This document shows, piece after piece, positions 37,436-48,400 of a DNA stretch of 64,000 bases. The translations under genes and the position numbers were made by a program. The notes under the pieces are model-generated. The model saw only the letters and a list, made by a program, of their open reading frames with translations. It ran no database searches and had not been told where the DNA came from. Each line of letters starts with the position of its first letter. Position 1 is the stretch's first letter. Source of the stretch: Hofstenia miamia (Eukaryota > Xenacoelomorpha > Acoela); the NCBI GenBank assembly GCA_004352715.1, contig SCFE01000111.1, positions 828,467-892,466 of the forward strand, in the 5' to 3' direction.

Positions 37436-39411
37436 CTAAAATACTGATTTAACCAAATATACCCTAAAAGATAAGCAAGGTAGAATTAGTTTATTATTAT
37501 TTTGAATGAAATGAACAAACAATATTCTATAAACAATGAACAGTTTATATTACATTTTCATATAAATTCACCTGCAGCTTATAATATTTAATATAGCAAA
37601 ATATAAAAGCAGGATAAACAAAAAAGTTTTAAGATCTTAATGAGTGAAAATTATTTATGATGAAGTCACAGATTACTTTGCAATGACCATGTTGATTTGT
37701 TCAAATTTAATACTTTAGGGTGGAATGTGTACCCAACCAAGACGATACAACTAACGCAAACATTTTCGTTAAGGAATACAACTAATATTGTGCCACCGAT
37801 GTCCTTTGCACACAACAGTAAATATTTTAATGCTGCAGATTTCTCTTTATAAGTTTGTACTATCAGGTTTAAAAAATTATGAATAAGTTCTGAACTGAAA
37901 TCATTTATTATTAGAAATTCTTGCAAGGCAATACTCAGATTATGATTTTCGAAATCAAAGAAAATTTAGTACTACCAATTAATTGTTGACCTTTATATTC
38001 AGGGTTAAGACAATTCTACAGCAATTTTTTCTGGGTCCGTTTTTCTTATTATTATTCTGTACATCTCAAGTAGAAAAAACGTTGAAGTTTTTAATAGAGT
38101 TAACACAAAATTGGGAGTTTGAAGTGATTTTATTTAAGAATTTGTCTACTTTCGATAAAAGAAAATTTTTTTTCGTCGGGAGAACGCATAAGTGTTAGAG
38201 CTCCCCACTCAATCGTCGGGTGGGCTATAATATAAGAGACAAGAACATTCCGAAGAGAATGTTGTGGCTTGTTCTTACTATGGGCCTAAGATTTAAACTA
38301 TGTCTTAACAAAAAGATTAATATAATTATAAAAATATTTACCTAAGTAATAACGATATAGATCATAATATGATTATTGGTTTGTTTTCATTTTATTCGAT
38401 GTTTCGTATAAAATTTTCACTGTAAGCTACTTAATAGTATCATTGGCACGACGAAACATGTCTTATTTAAATGGTGCGCCTTTCCTTTAATTATATTCAA
38501 ATTTCCAAAAATCTTTTTGTGTTAGACTAACATATCACTTCATCTAATTTTAATAACTTAAATAGCGTAATAATAAGTTAAGGTGATTTCAACATCTGAA
38601 AATATTGAAATTTCAACTTGATTGCAACATATATATATATATANTATGTCAATTTCTTTAACAGGGAACGTCCATGATCCTAAAATATGAAAGAGATGCT
38701 AAAGATACGCTAACTTTTATAAAAAGCTTTCAAATATAATTTAAGAAAAAATTTCATATTTTTCTAATTACTAAACGGAGTTAGGCAATTTGCAAAGATT
38801 AATAGGTTTATTAAGGAAAAAATTAACGAAATAAAAGTACGATTTATTAAAATTAATAAAACAGGCTAACTTATTTAAACAAGTTCTTATGGCTAATCTC
38901 TTATTAGTAAATTTAATAAAAAATGGTAAGACTTAATATACGAGATTTCTCCCAAAACTAATTCATTCCAATTAAGTTTCATCGAGATTTAAGAATTTTA
39001 TGGAAACTTAACATTAATATGGGGATGTGTACATTACCCTTACTTTTAAAACTAATTAGGTTCTGTCGCTCTGGTCATCCCGCAAATTTGATATCCACCG
39101 AGGCAGTTTTAGTACAACTATATGCCAGATTGTAAGTAAATATTCAGTCTAATAAAATTATGAAGGCAATTTTACCCCTAAGTACTGAAATAATAGGGCA
39201 TAATTATGGTTATTTTATTGCATCCTTTCTCTATAAATAGTTTTCACATTAATGAATATATTTACCCTATAAAATTGCAAATTATTACTGTAACTGTGAG
39301 CTTTCTTTTACTAAAAATGTTTAGGAAATTATTAATTGTGGTTTGAGAGAATATCCTGAAAGGGAAAAGTGCTAGGAATTATGAACAGTAAAAAGGTATA
39401 TATATATATAC

Positions 39412-39446
<35 letters not shown>

Positions 39447-42400
39447 AGTAGAATTGTAAGGTTGTCTTTAAAATTTTATACCATTGTTGAAAATGTTGAT
39501 TACTAAGACGATTATAACATACTTACGTTTGTATTTAGTTAAATATCAGAAAATTGATCATTTTCAGCAAAAATATTTTGAAAGTACACAAGCCGTCAAT
39601 TAATTATGCAAATGCAATTTTCCTGCTTAGATATGCAACTATACATTTTGTTCAAACAATGCTACAAATTTAAGTTTTACAAAAAATAACTTACAGTTTG
39701 CTTGACAGTTCTTTGAGACCTCCACTGGCAATGTATCAGAATATTCCAAAACTGATGAGTTATTTTTCAGAAGATACATACTTCTATTTACATTTCTTTT
39801 TGCATGCTTGGCGCATAAACTTCTGGAGCATTTTGCAGTGCACTCGGTGACAAAAACACATCTTGCTAAGACTTCTAAAATGGCGATGTGCAAAAGTTTG
39901 GGTACAGGTCGAGGAATACTGTGGTACATTGCCAACACAAACGCGTTGCAGAATATGGCGGAAGCAACACAACATATTTGTGTGAGAAAAAATTGACCTA
40001 GGCATATATTTTGTTGTACAATTTATAAATTACTAATTCATAAATATATATTAATTACAGGGTTAGTATTAGTGTTAAACCTTGAGACTAGGATCTCTAT
40101 ACAACAAATATTTGCATGTCATATCAATATATTCTTCTCCGTTTTTTTAATTCTGTCGTCTATATTTTTTTCAATTTTTTCAATTATTATTATAACTACT
40201 GTTGCTCCTAAAAAATCGACCTCTTTATTTTGTTAATTTTTAATTAAAAAACGTAATGTAAACTAGATTCTTCAATAGTCAGTAACAGGTATTTGACAGA
40301 TCATGCTTCCATTAATGATTATCAAAACCGAAAATCTGTTTGCCACAAACCAATATCTTTTATCTAAATTTACATCAATTTTGTTTATTTCGAGCTAAAA
40401 TTTAACCCAGAGAAATTATAAATTATGCAAAGAAAAGACTTTTGTCATAATTCCATTCTTTTGTTACATTTCTCAAGTTTCGGCTGCAAATGCATCGGCT
40501 AAGCATAACATGCCTGAAATGATGAAAACCTTATCTTTTTTCAGTGTAGAGAGTTTTAATACATAGTTAAATAAGAGTTTTTTCGAAACTCTTATCTCCT
40601 TCACAGGATGTTTAAAGGTTTGGAGGCACTGAGAGCCAGTCTGATAAGAATTATTAAATTGATAAAAGAAGATATGTAACTCTTTGGAAATTCATTTTCA
40701 TGTTGATAGCCAATGTGCTAACTATAAAGTAAACGAATTATGAAACAAAACATACATTAATAAATTTGAATACGAATCGATGTAAAAATTACGACTAAGA
40801 ACACTTATTAAGATCCTCTATCCCGGAGTGTCTTCAGATTTTGGATATCTTTATTAGATCGTGAATTTTGAGAGCCCTGTTGGAAGAAACCAATGGATAT
40901 GTATAACTTTATAACCAGACAATGGTGCTGACGTTGCGCAAATCGAGAATACTATTGTCTCAAGAAATAATTAACAATATTTATAATCAATGTCAACGAG
41001 AATACCAATGTTAGTGTGACGTGGGTTTACTCTCCAAAAAAATCAGCAAAACATATTGCATCTTAAGCGATTGCATTCCAAAAGAAAATTGGGAAACTAA
41101 TATTATTATAGTCCCATGTTCTGTTGTCTTAAATATACAAGAGATATCTTTGTTTAAAATATATCATTTCAATTAACTTTTCTAAGGCTGAATTTAATAA
41201 ATTTAGTTACGAGGCAAATTAAAAAACAGAAGACAATTTAAATATACAAAAAGTGTTAACAAAAGAAAATCATATTATATTTCTGTTTGTGTAACGTCTT
41301 TGTAAATTATGGAAGCATGGTGAGCATAGGCCCGCGAGTCCCACTGTGTAGAAACATATGATCAACAAATATGATTAATGATCATGTTAATATAGAAAGC
41401 GGAAAGATAAAATAGTATTGAATTTTAAATTACTCTCACCACTGGCGGATATCTTCTAAATGATAACCAATGAAAGGGAACACACATGTCATATCCTTCG
41501 AGGTGCTCTATAGCCTTACTTCAAATTTTAAGTTGCCACGACATAATTCTGACCTCTCTTTTAGCATATATTCATGTAAATGCATGCATTTTTGCGTAGT
41601 TCTCTTTTATTGAAAGCATTCTTTCTGCAGAAAACATAATTTAGAGGATAGCACAATTTATACAAGTTTTGTCCAAGCTTGGGGCGAAATTTCCTTAATT
41701 CTATTGGTGCAAGTGAAACAATTTGCAGAAATTACTTTCAGAACGTACTGTAAATATTTAGTCATTTGCAAGGGTATAATCTTAAATCATTAACAAAATA
41801 ACCTCTATGTAAATGTTTATACATTTCCAGGCCTAATACTGTATTTTAATACTATATTTTTGGACAAATTTTATTTATCAATAAGTAAGGTCAAACTTCC
41901 GAAACCAACGATATAAATTTATCAAGGAGCTGAATCTCTAATCGAATTAAACAAAGGAAGTTGAGCCTGCTTACACAAGTATACACCTTAGTATTTGGCC
42001 AAGGCAGCGCATTGTCCAAATACGCGACATTTTGTGTGCAATGAGATGAGTGGATTCAAGCCATAAGTTAAAGCATAATGAAGCGTTATATTTAGGACAA
42101 GATATTCATTATCTGTAAGCATACAAATTCAAAGAAAAGTTTGTGTAAAATTTGTAAGCCATTCAACTGTAGTCTTAATTTTGCTATTTCTGAAATAAAT
42201 AAACTAAATAATCTGTAGCTAAATTAAATACTTCTGTCTGTGCTCTTTATGTATTCAATGTTATTCATTCTTCATATTGTCAGATGGCTTAACATCACTA
42301 TGGAGTTTTTATCAAATATTTAATATGAATAACCACTTAATAAAAATATGACAAAGGATAAGAGTAATTAATAATGCTATCATGTTAAAATACAAATCTG

Positions 42401-45400
42401 AAGGTTATCCAACTTTTAATAAGATTTGCTTGAGACAAAATGCATTTTAAATTTTACTAAAATATAATACAGAAGAATTTAAATATTTTTGCCTTCTATC
42501 GAATATATATTACGGGTTTTTTACATCACATTACCATCAAAATTATTGAATGCATTTAAAAAAAGTCTTCAGAAAAAAATGACGCATTTCAAAGGCACAC
42601 CTATCAATTGCAAGGGGGCCCTTAGGGGCAAGTTTTGAAATAAGCAACAATATCAAAGTAATTCAATAGCATTAACCAAATAACTAGTTCATAACGTCTA
42701 GAAGCATTTGGCAAACCGTTTTACAATCTAAAGAAAATACGGTCTCGAAATTGGAATTAGTTATCATGCAATTCGTCCCTCACCGAGCAATGTCAATGTT
42801 CCTGCAAAGTGTAGCATGGGTTTTCCAAAAATTTTCTCATTATGCGACAATCACTGTTCCACGAATTTTCAAAAAACTATAGTTTAGTAGTCAAGCAATA
42901 TTTTCACTAAATCCGAACAAGTCAAAATTCCTACTGAGGCTTTGCATTTGTGATTAGTAAGCCTGTTATGAAAATTAGGACAATTTAGTATTAACTCTAT
43001 ATTCATATACGATGACATTTGTTATGACGAATCTACAGGCTAACAAAACTATTTTAAGATTGAAGTTTGAAACAATTTATATTTAGGAGAAGAGGATTCA
43101 AAATAGAGTATTTCATAAATAATTAAGTGCGAATTAATTATGAATCATTAGAATATGATGAATAAATTATTTTGGAAATGGATGGAATCATCTGATTCTT
43201 CAAAGATGTTTGAAACTTTCTATTTTGTTGTTCTTAAGAAAATTTAATATTTTTTAAATTTCGGATAATGAAAAAAATAATTTACTTATTAACTAAAATT
43301 ATAAACTAAGCACTTCAATTACATCAATAGTATGGAAGATTTTTGCAAGTGTCTTGGATTCACTCCAACTATGTTTTCAATTCAAAATATATCCAAGTTG
43401 TTGAAATTCAGCTGGACATTTAGACATATAAAAAATGATGATTGAATATGTAGATTTATGTGCAGATTAACATTTAGCCGGATATGGATTGGTTTTTGCT
43501 TTTAGCGTAACAAATTTTGCTGTTATTTTATAGTATGTAATTCTTAGAACATACCTTGGATGCTCCATTTCTGCATGGGGTCAAATATAAATATATTTCT
43601 ATTCATTCACTGAAACATGTAAATTTTGTGAATTTATTTGCTATGCATCTTTATAATATTTCAGCTAATTAAAATCTACAGTAATAACTTTTATAAGAAA
43701 CTATATAGCAAAGAAAGGATGAAAAACAAGCAATTAAATCCAGACTAATGCTAGATGCTAGCATTTATGGTTTGAAAATATCCTAAACCAAAATCATTGA
43801 GCAATGCCTTCAACATTTCCTTGAAGGAACGCTATCTACAATTATTATAATAAGAAATTATTACCCAAAATTGGAGTGGATTGGGAACTAGGTGGCATGT
43901 TTTCATTTATCATGACACTGTTGACTGCTAAAGCCAAGAGAATGGTGACGTTTAATGCAATTTTTTCACCACTAAATAAGTTTAAGATAATTAAAGAAAT
44001 ACATTTTCTTTAATTATGTATTCATTTTTACTGATTAGATAAGAAAAAGTTGAATAAAACCATGATATGAATGTGTAATTAAGTAATACAGAATTCCAAC
44101 TAATATACATATGACGAAAATGGAACTTTCCGTTATAGCGAAAAACCCTGAAATTCATTCATTTACATCATTATAAGATTAGCATTTTCGGTGTATTATA
44201 GCACAAATGGCAATTGAGGTATTTTGCATAAAAATATATCTAGTAGTAATAATTTTTTTCTCACATTCATGGAATACTAAAGCACATCACTACAGAACTT
44301 TTGAAAGGAGATGTTCTTAGAGACACAGTATGATGATTTGTCTTACCTAAGGCATTTTTGAAAACCTAAGTTTCATAGTTGAAAATCGTAGTTCAACATA
44401 AGTCTTTTGCTATTGTTGATAAAGATCCAAGAAATATTACTTTCTTATAAATTTGGTACCCTTGAACTTCTAATATGTACTATTAATAAGCATTTAGTTT
44501 TAAAAAAATATTTTTGACTCCACTTCAAAAATATTAAAATGTCCCTTCGTTGACGTTTAACAATGCGTAGTTCAAATCGATGATGAAATAGTTGTTTAGA
44601 ACATACTGTACAACAAGTTAAAAAATGTCGTACGTTTTGAGAAGCAAAGTGCAAATAACTGTATTGCACAACAATGATAAAAAATTGAAAATAAAAATTT
44701 TTTAATTAATGTTGTTCAACAATTGGGAAACTTGATGAATTCAAATATTATACTTGTCACTTTTTAAAATTAATAGGTTTCTTTCATTTTACAAAGTTGA
44801 AGGCGGAATTGGTTTAAGCTCATTAGCAACATTCTCCTAGTGCGGTGCAAGGCTGGGTATATCTAGGTGTTTCCACAGTTGGTGGGAATTTATTATGTAA
44901 TATTTACATTTTGCTTCAACATTGGAGTTTATTAGTAAATATAAATTCAATATGCCTTAGGGAATTCAACTATTAAGAAGGAAATTGGAACTATTAATCA
45001 ATACTGACTTTGATAAAAAGTTGTCAAATATTGATAACAATATTGTCTATTACCTGTAATTAAGTTGACATTTAATTTTGAATTTCGTAAGCATCTATCG
45101 TCACAAATGGCATTAAATATGAAACGACAGCTGCAATTCCTCGAAAGTGGCCGATGACATACATCATTTCAATGTGAACTAGCACTTTTGTAAAAAAGAT
45201 TAGTCTAACACAGTGTAATTTCAAGTCGGGTGAGTTCGATTTATTTGTGATAATCACATTGCTAGTTATCTCGGGTGGTTAGACGTGCAATGTTTTCAAA
45301 TGTGACAGATCACTCTTTAACCAATCACTAGTCTATCTGTAGCCTGAGATACATGGAGGCAGTGTAAACGTATTCAACTTTTTCCATACCTAATGTTCAA

Positions 45401-48400
45401 ATAATGAGTGTTAGAAACGTATGGCAGTAACAACTAACCTCAACTATTTCGTTTTCTGAAAATTGACTGCAAAAGTCACTTTCAGGTGCGGGATATGCAT
45501 AATAAGATATTGTGAACCGAGTTGTGACCGGGCGGTAAGTTGAAACACAAGTGAAAAAAGTAACATTTTTCTATCCTATAGGGTTTTTGGATTTTGGAAG
45601 TCTTCTTTGTTTATGAAATCATCAGAGATTTGATACACTGTGAAGCAAATAGTAGGATTCAGAAAGTAAGCGTTTGTTTGAGTAGTGGAGAGTATAAGAT
45701 ATTTACAATAAAATAATGAAAAAACTTGCAGAATTCAAGAGAAATATAAAATTTCAAACTTAATAATAGATGCTAAGTTGGTCTAATTGAAATTTGAAAA
45801 AAGTTAGAAGTAAGAGGAGTACATTATAGAGTAGAAGTAAAGACCTACAGATTTTGAAGTATTGAAGAAATATATTGTCATTTGTCAGATCAAAGTTGAA
45901 AGTCTTTTTATGTTTGTGGAAACAATCCGCATTATATCAGTAGTAGCATAGATAAGAATCTTAATGTGAAATTCAGTTGTGACACGATAAAAATATTGTT
46001 AATTCAAAAAAAGTTGGTCTAATTTTTACATGTGATTTTATACAACATATGGAAGAATTATTTTGTAAAGTGAACTACACTTGAAAAATGATAGCAGAAA
46101 GTGCTTACCTTTCACATGGAAGAAAGAAGACTGAGATAATGCAAATGAATATAAGAGAACTGGGGAAGATTATGTTCATTTGATAAAATTGAGGTCTTCT
46201 AACAAACTTTATTACGTAACACAACTCCACAAGTTCGGAAGAATAGCTAAAAGAAGGTAGTTATTGATTTCTATAAATTTCAACAACAAAATTCTTAAAT
46301 TTCAAATATTTGAATTTTCATAATAAATTACTACTAATAGAAAACGATTTTGTTTGTAATATAAAAATAGCAAAAAATTGAAAACTTTTTTTTCAAATAA
46401 CCTCATTAGGAATATCCAAATAAATGCATGGACAGATTTTCATATAAAATTTACGCTTTTGGCTTATTACTGCATATGTAAAATTGCATAAATATGCATT
46501 ACTTAGCAATTCATTTACTTTAACTCTTAACTTCCAAGTTTTGAAAATTAAGTTAAATTTGTATATTCTATGATTTGTCATGCTTTATGTATGCGCTGTG
46601 CAAGATAAGCTTGAATGATTTCAAAGCAAATGTACTCGGTAGATTCATTCAAAGAAACACTATTTTGAAACCTTTGAAAATTCATCTCATTATCTTAAAC
46701 AAGCTTATAAATGAATAGGGTAAATCTGATTAACTTATATATTTATTTTAGAATTGATATAAGATCATCAATGAAATCATCATTTACATGTTTAAATCTT
46801 AGTGAGAAAACGACTTTAACTTAGTACTTTAATTAAATTTGAAATATGGCAAATATTATTCATCTTTATTCTGACAGGGATTTATTTAATTCCCCGAAAA
46901 AAAATCAAACATGGATTTTTTGAAAAAAAATATTTGAGTAGAGAAAGCACTCTGAGTACTGTATGTACTTGATCTATAATCGGGAAATTTCAGCAACTGC
47001 ATATTTTTTTGCCAGTTCGTCAAGATATTCAGATTCTTTAAAGTACAACAGCTTTGTAGTGGTGAAGCGATCAAATTTTACAAATCAAACAATTGACGAG
47101 GTTGCCGTGGGTGACTTGCCAATGTCAATATACAACCATATATATCCACATAAAGTTGAAATCAACTTAGACTTCAAGCTTTCAATAGAAGATAGAAAGC
47201 ACTCAATCAAATAAAATCTGATCTCAGCTCAATTGTCAAAAAATGGATATATCGCGTTTTGAAATCGAACTCATAATGTAATGTCAGATGCCTTCGTTTT
47301 CTATGATTTCTAATTTCCAGTTATTGTCTATTAGTACTCCAAGATATTTCACACATGTGGTTTAAGTAATTTCAGCATCACAAACATAAATTTCAACATT
47401 TTCAGTCAACTTTCTTTGTTCTTTAGATGAAAAGATGTTACATTGAGTTTTGTCAGAATTTAATTTTAGTTATTACGAAATTATTAATTCTATAATTAAT
47501 ATTCAAATTTGAATACTTGCCAATATTTTGAACATTTTATTGCATAATTCTTTTCCTTGGAGTGTTAGTGTAAGAAAATAAGCCATTAAATATTTCAGAT
47601 TGTTGGATATAATTATATCAATTGTAAGAGTAATTTATTGAATTATTAATTGCTAATGAGGGAAATATGTTGAGCAATTGATGTTCTGTTAGTTAATCAA
47701 TGTGCCATAGTACGATTCATTATTCCATTTTCCAAATGCCATCGGTCTTTAATTTTCATTTTTTTGCGTTGACACCAATAAGTCGTTGTTACTATAAAGT
47801 GAACTGCAGTATTTTTGCAAAAAAAATTATAGAGCATGCGAATTAAGCAATTTTGACTTAACTTTTACTTCAAATTAATTTATAACATAGATTTAATCGA
47901 GTAATAAACTTGGAATTCCCATTCCACAGAACTATTTGCAGTGTGCAATAAAATATTTAACAGAAACAACATATGTTAGTGGATTTCAAAGGCGGTTTTA
48001 GATGAACTCCCAGTTTTACTGATAGCAATAATGTTTCCCAACAATGATCATTTTAATTAGAGAAAGAAATTATCAATAGAATTTTTTACTTTATTTCAAT
48101 TCAGAATAAATTTGATGCTAATTGCTAGAAAGTCGGAATGATTTAACAGGCAGTCCATCTCGGTATGCACAGCTGAGTGATTATGCGAACATTCCTTTAA
48201 GAAATTGTACATATATATATAAATTGACTTTTGCTTAATTGCTAAAGATTTGTTCAATTTACAAAACAAAACGTAATATATTCAATGCATTCTATACAGA
48301 GTAGTTCACTGTGTTAAACATTTTATTAATATTTGTCATCTAAATTGTGATTTAAATTTTAAATTACTTGAAAATTATTAAGATATTTTTAAAATAATAT

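Noticed and set aside
39784-40005. Alternative minus-strand frame and plus-strand frame 39808-39996 as genes
   Set aside because: Shadows of the M3 exon, which has correct splice sites and family motifs.
44445-44669. Minus-strand frame with FELRIVKRQRRD resembling the strand before M1
   Set aside because: No membrane helix with the right residues follows and no splice phases fit.
45072-45261. Candidate M1 exon of the receptor on the minus strand (SPDLKLHCVRLIFF, hydrophobic stretch, YLMPF)
   Set aside because: An acceptor with the right phase precedes it and it lies in the correct interval, but no donor in the needed phase follows, the Arg-Arg/Lys pair before M1 and the Pro-Cys of M1 are absent, and the match is weak.
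45440-45560. Minus-strand phrase RFTISYYAYPAPESDF ending in a GTTAGT donor-like site, as another receptor exon
   Set aside because: No acceptor in frame and no match to any receptor segment.
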